The notes beneath the pieces are model-generated. The model saw only the letters and a program-made list of their open reading frames with translations. It was not told the origin of the DNA and ran no database searches. Source: Blattamonas nauphoetae (Eukaryota > Preaxostyla > Oxymonadida). From it: a stretch of 33,880 nucleotides of DNA. Every line of letters starts with the position of its first letter. The stretch's first letter is position 1. The position numbers and the translations under genes are program-made. Where the stretch lies: assembly GCA_033064195.1 (NCBI GenBank), contig JARBJD010000555.1, positions 1-33,880 on the forward strand. Reading direction: 5' to 3'. Shown here piece after piece: positions 8,201 to 15,357 of the stretch.

Positions 8201-9669
8201 AAATCTCTACTGTAGTTTTTATTCTTCACTTGGAATCCTCTTGATTGACAATATGGACAGAGCTTGTATCCAGTGATTTTCTCAGGGTCAACAATGAACA
8301 TCACATGAACGAGAGTTGCTGTCAGTGGAATCATCAGAATGGGTAGAACACGAGCATCATCATTTTCGTTGACATACGATTGACTGAGGAAATATTTCTT
8401 CTTGTCTTCGTCGAATTCATATATGTGAACTGTGATGTTGAATTGAATCATTGCTTTCTCAATGTCACATGCAATATCAAACCCAGGATAATTCTGAAGA
8501 TGTGGTGTCAATTGTCGAGATTGGAGATGAGTGAGATTCATCCATTGTGCGAACAATCTGTAGGCTTCACTGTTCCTCATATTGATTGATATTTTCTTAC
8601 CTTGAACTTCAGGAAGAGTGAGGAATGATAGTGCTTGAAAGAAGCAGATATTGTACTCAGAATCGATGTACCGAACGTTTCTCGTTTTGATATGTTCAGT
8701 AAGAATTGCATTCGCTTTTCCTGCCACTGGGAATCGATAGACTGCGACTAGAATTGAGTGGAATGCGATGTACATAGTCTTCGTATCCATTAGTGTTCTC
8801 TCCTGTGATTCTTTGATCAGATTGATTGCATATTTTGAATACTCATTGATGTCTCCTGCACTTCTTATAACCGTTGGAAAACTCTTCGATGTGTTCTCCA
8901 ATTCTGGTCTGAAATCATTGTATGTAGTCTCATCTTTGTCTTTTCTTTCGATGATCTTTCCGAAGTCAATGCTGATCTTGAATGGATGATCCTTCTCTTT
9001 GTCGAACACTGCTTTGATGAAGGTTGTGATTTCTTCAACGTTCTTCAGATGATTGTGGAAGTACAACTGATATGGTTTTCCATTATCTTCAACCTTCTCG
9101 ACCTCATTCTTTTTGAACTTCCTTCGTGCATTCATGAGACAAGAATTGAAGGCTGCTTTGTCTCGTGGTTCAGCAAGTAAAATACATTCTTCAAATCCAT
9201 CGAATGTCTGCACTTCTCTCTTTTCCATTTGTTCATTTTTCTTTTGAATGATCAATAGATTCTTCATCCAATGATCCATCAACTTCTCTTCAATTGATTT
9301 CAGTTTCCACGTCATTTTGAACACCTGCTTTTTCAGTTCGTCTTTGTTCACTCTTGGATTTTCTTTCATGATTTGCATTCTTGCTTTGCTGTCTTCTTCA
9401 TTCATCTTTGCATTGTTATTGTTCTCTTCAAGTTTGTGAATAAAATCATCGATCTGATAGTTGGTAATATTCCTTATTTCTCTTTCAAAGTGGAGGTCTG
9501 GATTCTTGAGCATTGACAAGAGATATGCTCTCTGATGTTGGTAGTTTCTACTCTCTGGCTGATATGTTCGATCATAGCCATGTTCATCCTTGAATTCAAA
9601 GGTAGTGTTTGGAAATAGTGCTCTAATTTTCGTGATGCTGTCTGTGACAAATTTCAGTGTCGCTGCCAT
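5263..9669 (-). CDS. Protein-primed DNA polymerase B with HNH-like insert, 1468 aa
   Basis: This is the replicative polymerase of the element. Domains in order:
- An OTU-like segment at about residues 335-460 (DSEYNICFFQAL, then a His in ATLVHVMFI).
- A CCHC-type zinc finger at about 470-500 (CPYC...HLREC).
- 3'-5' exonuclease motifs TYDFETMED (about 547), FNSSRFDINL and YNIRDVECM.
- An HNH-like zinc region at about 890-950 (CYICKCHF, LDRIDNAKGH, CDYCNTYKSDK).
- Polymerase motif A DFNSLYPS (about 1019), motif B KTNLNGSYGYDG (about 1205) and motif C GDTDSAYW (about 1300).

The length is at the upper end for Polinton polymerases. The frame looks whole. The ATG at 9,669 follows a two-part A/T motif. 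Confidence 0.93.
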   Translation of the reverse strand: MAATLKFVTDSITKIRALFPNTTFEFKDEHGYDRTYQPESRNYQHQRAYLLSMLKNPDLHFEREIRNITNYQIDDFIHKLEENNNNAKMNEEDSKARMQIMKENPRVNKDELKKQVFKMTWKLKSIEEKLMDHWMKNLLIIQKKNEQMEKREVQTFDGFEECILLAEPRDKAAFNSCLMNARRKFKKNEVEKVEDNGKPYQLYFHNHLKNVEEITTFIKAVFDKEKDHPFKISIDFGKIIERKDKDETTYNDFRPELENTSKSFPTVIRSAGDINEYSKYAINLIKESQERTLMDTKTMYIAFHSILVAVYRFPVAGKANAILTEHIKTRNVRYIDSEYNICFFQALSFLTLPEVQGKKISINMRNSEAYRLFAQWMNLTHLQSRQLTPHLQNYPGFDIACDIEKAMIQFNITVHIYEFDEDKKKYFLSQSYVNENDDARVLPILMIPLTATLVHVMFIVDPEKITGYKLCPYCQSRGFQVKNKNYSRDFEKHLRECKELDGKHVKKISLDKTPRPYVPHILNNRTFEFLMAHKRQNEFKPTQYYITYDFETMEDLILDNLFSDDNTQLISHLKPLSVASAIKSKSGVSPEASNPHGVRVQSIYFDLRDGNDFVKQWIRELFKYAETVRDDNLYDDPEIPSQNEVSVIGFNSSRFDINLIFRDLVDKDWKVVSFLGSTTKYKQVLIRHERTQQVLRFIDMMSYTGPMTLDNAVKAFGGNTTLQKSFFAYESFDSSDYDAVLSKQEPFSKYEFYSSLNNSEMSDSDYQMYLDDWNKQGFKNRWDYLKFYNIRDVECMIAPLDNLIALNFQYKVDMLHNLSLSANASAIKYACAYKDFDIDDDFNGVDQSGEIKITKQYWKYKVASYIYQDQKAHRNTDKNVTEVDYDWFVQQCKRVCYICKCHFTQAVRPTLDRIDNAKGHSKENVKICCDYCNTYKSDKDEHLTRLRIQLKKYCIWKSLPMTLTHEQTYHKLRAAVTGGLSNVQHRQNIKDVTPINHFTYEDGRVISKDTEHIMTHVCGVDFNSLYPSAFSSIKNKNNPYTKHRMYMPGRCLFTATGDKECRKLIEDKNQKTLFVAELKGHIDEKYINDFMNFPPIFRNIVVNTTEENIGEKTYSLMKKHGLKTDDKQRKLTQLLSTHDQYMFFSTYYLWFLIDYCHFIIDEIKSVMVFSRHAGFEPFVTSFMNDRIEAMKVGNKGKEQFCKTNLNGSYGYDGMNTEKYNSITICNEKRTYLKQMMKGFVATREINEDNYIVIEDREKASCKTCLQEAVFTLDNAKFWYLNFIYNFMYKCLDMNKIHFCEGDTDSAYWAISGDPNAGIHQQFEHVLADKEFYDAHKYEWFPNPEKGVDDEKKLLGLAIEKEGEQMICLAPKCYSLDEKCKIKGVSLKKTNITSDDYVKCLNGEKTVTTTLNFQTRRVVSEDDSNGFEIAKIQQQKLSLSGIHLKAIVLENESCPPFIHGLKAPDYIIE
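7871..7909. repeat. Polinton dispersed ~40-base repeat, copy 4
   Basis: This copy lies inside the polymerase gene, near the exonuclease domain, and encodes VSPEASNPHG on the minus strand. It pairs with copy 2 (789-826) in the same orientation and with copies 1 and 3 in inverse orientation. Confidence 0.5.
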
Positions 9670-9703
9670 TTACTACAAATTAAAAAATCCGAAAATAAAA
9701 AAA
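9670..9703 (-). promoter_or_regulatory. Two-part A/T promoter-like motif, polymerase gene
   Basis: Read on the minus strand, a TTTTTTTATTTTC block is followed by GGATTTTTTAATTTG and then the ATG within about 10 bases. The same TTTTTTAATTTG block sits at the same distance from the starts at 10,102 and 12,409. Confidence 0.5.
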
Positions 9704-9712
9704 GTTGAGCGT

Positions 9713-10102
9713 TTATTTCTGTTTTCTCTGATGGGGTTTTTTCGGTGTCTTTAGCCAGGAATCAAGTCTAATCCTGAACACTTCACTTCCACCAATCTCT
9801 CGATATGTGAATGGAACCAGAACTTTCGTGTACTCACCGACGAGTTCACAATTGTATTTCTTCAATTCATTATCGACGAATGATTGAGTGTAGTGTCGAC
9901 GTTTCGCGATGTGAGGTCTGTTTCCTTGATTCCACAACTTTGGTTTTATTCTCCATTCAACTCCCTCATGAACATACGTCACCGGCACATTATTTCTGAC
10001 ATACTCAGAGACTAGCGAACAGTTCTCTTCTCTCATTGATTCAATTAATGCCTGTTCTGAACATACTCGACGTCTTTCGTTGTACATCTCAGTTGGATTC
10101 AT
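9713..10102 (-). CDS. Small two-repeat protein, 129 aa
   Basis: This frame has two copies of a module of about 50 residues: ENCSLVSEY...PVTY...WRIKPKLW...RPH and YNCELVGEY...PFTY...FRIRLDSW...KPH. A basic YTQSFVDNELKKYNCEL linker joins them. The pattern of a short strand, a turn, a strand, an aromatic W and a terminal PH recalls treble-clef, DNA-binding modules of the DUF723 sort in large DNA viruses and homing-nuclease neighbours. This is pattern resemblance only. Related modules lie in the two frames at 11,806-12,409. The start follows the two-part A/T motif. Confidence 0.7.
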   Translation of the reverse strand: MNPTEMYNERRRVCSEQALIESMREENCSLVSEYVRNNVPVTYVHEGVEWRIKPKLWNQGNRPHIAKRRHYTQSFVDNELKKYNCELVGEYTKVLVPFTYREIGGSEVFRIRLDSWLKTPKKPHQRKQK

Positions 10103-10136
10103 TTAATACAAATTAAAAAATTCAAAAATAAATTTT
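10103..10136 (-). promoter_or_regulatory. Two-part A/T promoter-like motif, 129-aa gene
   Basis: On the minus strand TTTATTTTTGAA is followed by TTTTTTAATTTG and then the ATG at 10,102. It is nearly identical to the block before the polymerase gene. Confidence 0.5.
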
Positions 10137-11805
10137 CATTCGTTGATTTCTCAGTTTTGGATTTTTCACTCTGATCGAGGATCAATGGGTTTGATCACTC
10201 ATTTCTCAAGAGTGTTTGTTTCGTTCTAATTCTTCGCGTTTTAGATCCGTCGGAACTCCGGGATCATCGTGGTATGCTCCGTTTTTTACTTTTTCCGAAC
10301 TTTTGCAGAGATATTTGAGGTTTCACAGACGGTCGCAGATCTCTGCACTTTTATGTAAAAACCAGTATGCCGTCTTCATTTTTATCTTATTTCACTCTTG
10401 TTTTAGAAGTTTTTGATGGAATTGTCACTTGTACTTCACTCGTTACCATCTCATTTTGGTGACCTGTTCGCACGTCATTTTCTCATTGTTTACTCATTTT
10501 AATCACTTCATTCATGTTTCTTTCAACTAAACTTTTTCTCAAATGTTTCACACTAATTTCCGTTAACTCGTTTTTCCGGACATTTGCCGAGATCTCGCTT
10601 TCAACGGCTCACTTCATATCTCGGTATTTTTCCGTAAAAACCAACATTTCACATACTTTTTGAATCATTTTTGTTCTTTTTAAGAGAGAAAAACCGGAAC
10701 ACAGACCTAATTTTCACTATTGGAGTCACATTTCACGTCATTTTCACGATCGTCAATTTACCTCTCAGTTTCAGACTTGCCCACTTCATTCATGGTTGTT
10801 TCGCTTTCTTTTACTCTGTTTTTGTGAAAAGTTGATGAAAATTCGACTAAAATGATGTGCTAGTGAAGTGAGAACGGCCCACAAAATGGAAGTGATATGA
10901 GCAAAATGAAGGGAATGATGAACTAATTCGAGGTGAAATGGGAGAGAAAGTGATGAAATGAAAGGGACTACAGTCGGTTTTGAAGTGACAAAAACGGTCA
11001 AAAGTTGAGAAGTGAAAACATGAAAAGTGACTTTATGGGAGAACTATCCGACAAAATCTCCTCAAAATTCGAGCACACCTTACTCATACCGCGAGAAAGA
11101 AGGATTTGTGACGAAATTCAGAATAAAAAATCCATATAGTGAAAATGTTGGCGGAAATGATGCGTCAAATGTGTGATGTGAAAAAACCGACCCTCCAGAG
11201 AGAACTAATGTCACCAGTAGACTCGAAATCTCAAAAAAGCGTCGCTAGAGTGTAATTGCGAAGTGGTTGACGTGAAAATCGTTAAAAATGAAAATTGACA
11301 AAAAATTGTGAAAACGATCGTGTGTCGAGGATCGTCAGAACCGAATGACGCGAATACCTGTCCACTAGCGATTTGAGTGGTTTTGACACCATCAGAGGGC
11401 GAAAATTGACGTGTAGGAGAAGAGCGAGACGTCACTTTCTCCTCCTTAAAAATTTTGTCATTTTCAAAATATGTTGTGGGGTCGGATCAAACTTTTTTTT
11501 CAAAAGTGCTTTTTTCCGAAAATTTCACCTATCAAAATCAATTTCGTAATTTTAGAACGTGTTTGAGCACAATTTGAGACATAAAGGTGTTCATAGTGGC
11601 GAAATCCGAACATCGACTTTTTCGACCTTTTTTCGACCTAAGTTCGGTACGTAGCTCAACGAATTCTCAACCGATTTTCATCGGGATTGTTTTGATCGAT
11701 GACCGACAGTGTCCCCGAGATTTTAGAATTTTTTGCAGAACTTTTCGAAATGGTTCTCACATTGGTTTCACTTGATTTGTAGTCAAAAATAGATTTTCAG
11801 TATTT
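10137..11805. other. 1.7 kb Polinton non-coding stretch with strand-skew switch
   Basis: No convincing gene lies here; open frames are short and have no domain-like sequence. The plus strand is pyrimidine-rich (TTTCACT, CTCATT) up to about 10,830. It is purine-rich (GTGAAATG, GAAAG) from there to about 11,200 and mixed after that. Two diverged copies of a segment of about 80 bases lie at 10,281-10,365 and 10,568-10,650. It could hold a terminal repeat, replication or packaging sequence, or a decayed gene. I cannot tell which. Confidence 0.6.
10281..10650. repeat. Two diverged direct copies of an ~80-base segment
   Basis: The copies at 10,281-10,365 and 10,568-10,650 share TTTTTCCG, ACTTTTGC/ACATTTGC, GAGAT and TCTC, and end in TTTT..GTAAAAACCA. 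Spacing is about 285 bases. Each also holds a short inverted pair around a GAGAT/ATCTC core. Confidence 0.5.
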
Positions 11806-12051
11806 TCATGACCTTTCGTGGTACTTTCGCAAGTGAGGACGGTCTCCAAAATACAACCAATTGTCTAAGCGAACGTAATACTCATTCTGTGTTCGTAAAT
11901 CGCGATATTTGAATGGCTCAAGTACCTTTGTGTATGTTCCAATGCGTTCACAATTCTCTTTTTTCAATTCATTTTCAACAAACGATTGTGTGTAATGTTT
12001 TCGTTGACAATTATGAGCTCGATATCCTTTCACCCATTTCGAGGGAATCAC
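11806..12051 (-). pseudogene. Polinton repeat-module protein fragment, 81 aa
   Basis: The frame has the same module as the 129-aa protein: HYTQSFVENELKKENCERIG, then EPFKYRDL, YYVRLDNW and RPHLRK. It lies next to another frame of the same kind at 12,119-12,409. Together the region looks like a broken relative of the 9,713-10,102 gene with about one break. Confidence 0.6.
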
Positions 12052-12118
12052 TTTCCATTCGATTCCTTCGTACAGGTATGTGACAAGTGAATCGGCATAC
12101 TTGTATTCAGATATGAGT

Positions 12119-12409
12119 TCACAATTTTCGTTTTTTCAATGATTCGAGAAACTTTGCTTTCGTACAACTATTGGATACTTGAATGTATCTCTGGCGATTC
12201 GTGTGTGGTCTAGATCCTTTGACAAAACGTGGTAAGTACACTCGATAAATGTCATCTGGTTTATCTTCGTGATAATATTCGAAAGTACTCGATGTGAGAT
12301 ATGTTGTTCCTTGTCGATTAAGAGTTGGTGGAACTTTCATCTTCAAATTTTCTTTGTCCATAATTTCCTGTAGTTGACTGGGTGTTAATACGCAACTCAT
12401 TTTATCCAA
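12119..12409 (-). pseudogene. Polinton repeat-module protein fragment, 96 aa
   Basis: A minus-strand frame starts at an ATG at 12,409 directly under the two-part A/T motif. The N-terminal 40 residues are helical and charged (LTPSQLQEIMDKENLKMKVP). They are followed by a module ending YRVYLPRFVKGSRPHTNRQRY, matching the W/PH modules of the 129-aa protein. It is part of a region that appears broken, so no full product is proposed. Confidence 0.6.
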
Positions 12410-12440
12410 ATTAAAAAATTGAATAAAAAAGAAATCGAAT
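12410..12440 (-). promoter_or_regulatory. Two-part A/T promoter-like motif, 96-aa frame
   Basis: On the minus strand TTTTTTATTCAA runs into TTTTTTAATTTG and then the ATG, the third close match of this arrangement in the element. Confidence 0.5.
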
Positions 12441-12640
12441 TAGTTTTTGGAAAGTACTCAAAATTTGCTTCAAAAAAGACGCTTCAAAAGAGGTCTAAAT
12501 ATTTGACATATTTTTGGAATTTAGGTCAAATATTGACATCGCCAAAATGCATAAAAGACTTTTAGTTCAAGATTCAAAAGTGGGTCAATCGGAATTGAGA
12601 TTTGACTTCTATTTCTCGATCGAGACCAACGTGGTTCTCC
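12441..12640. other. Junction between Polinton and DIRS-like copy
   Basis: About 200 bases without a gene. A 10-base inverted pair AATATTTGAC / GTCAAATATT lies around 12,497-12,535, and a short direct repeat GCTTCAAAA lies just before it. The Polinton terminus should fall here, but with one end in view it cannot be placed. Confidence 0.4.
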
Positions 12641-12680
12641 AGTCTTCTCTATAACTACTAGGCAGAGCAAACTTCTCAAC

Positions 12681-13811
12681 ATGTTACGCCTCCTCATGTC
12701 ACAGGCATTGACGCTTCAGACAATACCTGTCAGATCGCTGGCCAAAGTCGTTGGTCATCTCAACTTCTTGCGCGAAGTAGTTCCTTCAGCGAGTCTGTAT
12801 CTTCAGGCGTTGAACCGGACAAAAGATGCGGCAGTCCGGAAAGGAGGTTGGAATTCCACAGTACAGCTTTCTCCACTTCTCAAGGGAGAGATCACATTTT
12901 GGAAAACAATGATCACGCAGAACAAACCTTGTACATTCAGACAGTCAACTCCACAAGCACGCCTGACAGTGGATGCCAGTCCCATGGGGTGGGGGTGTGT
13001 ATTGGAGAGGAACGGACAGACAACGTACCTACACGACAGCTGGACGGAACGACAACAGACAGAGACATCCAACTGGAAAGAGACTGCAGCAGTCAGGTTT
13101 GCAGTAATCCGAGCAGCACCGATCCTCCATCCACAAGGAGTTACAGCATTCGAGGTGTTCAGCGACAACACTGCAGCAGTCAACAACCTTCGGAGGCAGA
13201 GAGCATGCCCAGCGTTGACTCCTATCACCAGGCTGACACTAAAAACGATCAAAACAGCAGGCTTGACGATGACTGGGATCAACCACATCCCAGGGAAACT
13301 CAATTCCACTGCGGATGCCCTATCGAGGTTACACCCACACGCGGAATACACACTCACTCCACAGGCAATGAAAACCATTCAACAAAGATTGTCACTCGAT
13401 CCTCAGATCGATCTTTTTGCCTCAGCGCTCAACAAACAATGCGCAACATATGTCTCGCTGTCAGCGGACGAAAACGCAGTTGGAAGGAACGCGTTCACCC
13501 TCGACTGGTCCGGGATGATTCAACCACTACTTCATCCTCCAATTCTGATGATCACTCGCGTTCTGAACAAGCTGTTGATGGAAACAGTACATCAGGGGAT
13601 TCTTATCACCCCAAATTGGGACAATCAACCTTGGTCCCCTCTACTGAAAAAAGTCGAAGTGGAATCGTTCGTTCTAGGCCCCTACGTCCAAATGACTCAA
13701 TATTTAAGCAACGACAGAGAGCTGAAACTCCCGCCCGGAATGGTAAAAGTTTCTATAGTGGGCAGGAGAACATCGAAGGACTCTCCTTCTTCCGCGAGCT
13801 GTGTCGAATAG
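12681..13811 (+). CDS. DIRS-like reverse transcriptase C-terminus and RNase H
   Basis: The frame begins within the connection region after the polymerase palm (VRSLAKVVGHLNFLREVV). It continues into a DIRS-type RNase H: LTVDASPMGWGCVL, SNWKETAAV, VFSDNTAAVNNL and HIPGKLNSTADALSRL at about residues 105-215. The DIRS/Ngaro-typical DPQIDLFASALNKQCATYVS follows. The product would copy element RNA and remove the RNA strand. The frame overlaps the recombinase frame, as is usual in DIRS elements. Only the C-terminal portion of the protein is present here. Confidence 0.85.
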   Translation: MLRLLMSQALTLQTIPVRSLAKVVGHLNFLREVVPSASLYLQALNRTKDAAVRKGGWNSTVQLSPLLKGEITFWKTMITQNKPCTFRQSTPQARLTVDASPMGWGCVLERNGQTTYLHDSWTERQQTETSNWKETAAVRFAVIRAAPILHPQGVTAFEVFSDNTAAVNNLRRQRACPALTPITRLTLKTIKTAGLTMTGINHIPGKLNSTADALSRLHPHAEYTLTPQAMKTIQQRLSLDPQIDLFASALNKQCATYVSLSADENAVGRNAFTLDWSGMIQPLLHPPILMITRVLNKLLMETVHQGILITPNWDNQPWSPLLKKVEVESFVLGPYVQMTQYLSNDRELKLPPGMVKVSIVGRRTSKDSPSSASCVE

Positions 13812-14833
13812 GAAAGATTGATGGACGAGTTGTGCAAAGAGAGGAGAAGCGATATAAACAGAAAGGACCGTGGATGCGAGCGTGGAAGTTGTTTCGACAG
13901 TTCTGCCAGAACAGCAACTTCTCGCCCGACACCATCATCAAGCCTTCGAACAAGATCGAACCGATTCTGTGCACGTTCATGGAGGAACTCGCCCAACAGT
14001 TCCCTCCCCCCAGTCAACTACCACACACAGTCCTCGTCAAAGTAGTCAAATCCCTCGGCCTCTTTCACCCAACGCTCCACTCACCGCATTCGCACATCTC
14101 TTCGTACCGGAGACTACTAGCGAAGGAGAGCCCGTCATCGAGATACCAGAAGAAATACCATGTGATGTGGCACATTAACCTTCTTCTCGATTGGGCGCGA
14201 TCAACTTGTGAACGAGCTCAAAACAATTTCTCCCTTCATCAGAGCAGAACTTGTGCACTCCTCCTCGCCTCGACCTGCTGTCGCAGAACGGAGATTGTAA
14301 ATCTCCGTTGGAAAGATATTGAGTTCATCAAGAAGTCTGATCACAATCCTGAGTCCTTCGCAACTATCTCGATCATTGCGAAGAAGAACCAAACTGAAAA
14401 AGAATTCCGCTGTGTCCGCGATGAGGGTGAACCAAGTTACTCTCCATTCATTGCCCTGTCACAACACAGATCGAATGTCATCTCCGCCTTCCCTCAGCTA
14501 TCCGATCCAGATCAATTCAAAGAGTCAAAGGTCTGGATCAACATGAACGATGGTTCTGCCGCAAATATGCCGCAGGTTGCCGCCATGCTAAAAGACATTC
14601 TGACAGAGATTGGAGTCCCTGAACCTTTCGGACCTTACACCATCAAGCATTCCTCTGTTCGCTATTTACGCAGAGTCGCGAGAGTGCCACTTGACGTCTT
14701 GAACGGGCACGTGGGGTGGTCACAACGATCAACGGCGGCCGACGACTACTATTCGGCGCCGATCTTGATTGGAACCTTGGCCCCTGAACTCGCCAACAGA
14801 TGGTGGCAGCCCCTCAGGGGGACACTGCCTTAA
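12848..14833 (+). CDS. DIRS-like tyrosine recombinase frame
   Basis: The frame is open for 661 codons, but its first 280 or so codons overlay the RNase H in another phase and look like non-coding overlap. Recombinase sequence is convincing from about 13,745 on. There is a SAM-like N-terminal helical domain (WMRAWKLFRQFCQNSNFSPD). The catalytic domain has CCRRTEIVNLRW for the first Arg, HSSVRYLRR for the His-x-x-Arg box, and NGHVGWSQRSTAADDYYS for the second His and the Tyr nucleophile. By family, it integrates a circular cDNA without target duplication. The true start codon is uncertain. Confidence 0.85.
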   Translation: MEFHSTAFSTSQGRDHILENNDHAEQTLYIQTVNSTSTPDSGCQSHGVGVCIGEERTDNVPTRQLDGTTTDRDIQLERDCSSQVCSNPSSTDPPSTRSYSIRGVQRQHCSSQQPSEAESMPSVDSYHQADTKNDQNSRLDDDWDQPHPRETQFHCGCPIEVTPTRGIHTHSTGNENHSTKIVTRSSDRSFCLSAQQTMRNICLAVSGRKRSWKERVHPRLVRDDSTTTSSSNSDDHSRSEQAVDGNSTSGDSYHPKLGQSTLVPSTEKSRSGIVRSRPLRPNDSIFKQRQRAETPARNGKSFYSGQENIEGLSFFRELCRIGKIDGRVVQREEKRYKQKGPWMRAWKLFRQFCQNSNFSPDTIIKPSNKIEPILCTFMEELAQQFPPPSQLPHTVLVKVVKSLGLFHPTLHSPHSHISSYRRLLAKESPSSRYQKKYHVMWHINLLLDWARSTCERAQNNFSLHQSRTCALLLASTCCRRTEIVNLRWKDIEFIKKSDHNPESFATISIIAKKNQTEKEFRCVRDEGEPSYSPFIALSQHRSNVISAFPQLSDPDQFKESKVWINMNDGSAANMPQVAAMLKDILTEIGVPEPFGPYTIKHSSVRYLRRVARVPLDVLNGHVGWSQRSTAADDYYSAPILIGTLAPELANRWWQPLRGTLP

Positions 14834-14944
14834 CAACAGAAATGGGAACAATGATTAATCACCTTCAGCCTTCTTCTTTTCACTTCTCATTGTTTTTCTT
14901 TCCCTGTCTCTTTCTGTTTCTACATTTAGTTTATCCTTTCAATC
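14834..14944. other. 3' non-coding of DIRS-like element
   Basis: This is a pyrimidine-rich stretch (TTCTTTTCACTTCTC, TTTTTCTTTCCC) between the recombinase stop and the terminal repeat block. No gene is seen. Confidence 0.4.
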
Positions 14945-15357
14945 TTCAATCAGTTGAGGAAGCCCTCGTTTGGTCTTGGAGTGACCAGGGGGAACTCCTC
15001 CAAGACAAACGAGTGCTCCTCAACTTTGGAACTCTGCCACACAACCTGGCAAGTTCATGGGCACCAAGCCCGAGATTGAACTGCACACTCGGTGTTGAGT
15101 TTTTCACTTCACTTCGTCCACTTGGACCATTTGGCAAGTTTTTGTTCCCTGTTAGGGATTTCTTGCCCACAATTTTTTGTTTCCTCAACGGCCCATTAAG
15201 GGCAAACCAACCTGTGAACTTTCAGTTCCCCGTTGGGTTATTTTTGAAACAGATAAATTGATTATTTTGTTTCTGGTCGCCATCTTTTGATCGAAGGCAC
15301 CCATTACACGTCAGTGTACCTATTCAATCAGTTGAGGAGCACTCGTTTGTCTTGGAG
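14945..15357. repeat. DIRS terminal / internal complementary repeat block
   Basis: Three related segments occur. 14,945-14,980 and 15,323-15,357 are direct copies, both starting TTCAATCAGTTGAGGA. 14,998-15,024 is an exact 27-base reverse complement of 15,331-15,357. Direct plus inverted copies next to the end of the recombinase gene match the right terminal repeat and internal complementary region used by DIRS elements to template circle formation. Between them lie about 300 bases with further G/C-rich words. Confidence 0.75.

Larger units (their letters stand above)
1..12440. mobile_element. Polinton/Maverick element, left end outside window
   Basis: A large self-synthesising DNA transposon is recognised by its gene set: FtsK/A32-like packaging ATPase, retroviral-type integrase and protein-primed family B DNA polymerase, plus small unknown ORFs. 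All genes but the ATPase lie on the minus strand, separated by short A/T-rich gaps. No major capsid protein or maturation protease is seen here; they may lie beyond the left edge. The right end is not fixed by a terminal repeat, because only one end is in view. It lies somewhere between the last gene start (12,409) and the first DIRS-like coding sequence (about 12,640). The big ORFs look whole. The small genes at the left edge and near 12 kb look broken, with roughly five or six breaks in all. This suggests a fairly recent but no longer perfect copy. Confidence 0.9.
12640..15357 (+). mobile_element. DIRS-like tyrosine-recombinase retrotransposon, partial
   Basis: The parts seen are the end of the reverse transcriptase, RNase H, a tyrosine recombinase in an overlapping frame, and a 3' block of direct and inverted complementary repeats as in DIRS elements. 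The 5' portion is not in this stretch, so the copy is incomplete here; the rest may lie beyond the neighbouring Polinton. The RNase H and recombinase frames are open over most of their length, which argues for moderate or young age. It abuts a decayed RhoGEF gene on its right. Confidence 0.82.

Noticed and set aside
12803-13378. Minus-strand open frame of 191 codons over the RNase H
   Set aside because: It is a shadow of the plus-strand RNase H, which carries clear motifs.
14805-14830. CCCCTCAGGGG palindrome near the recombinase end as another copy of the Polinton 40-base repeat
   Set aside because: It shares only the short palindrome and lacks the GCGAGAC and AAGCC blocks.
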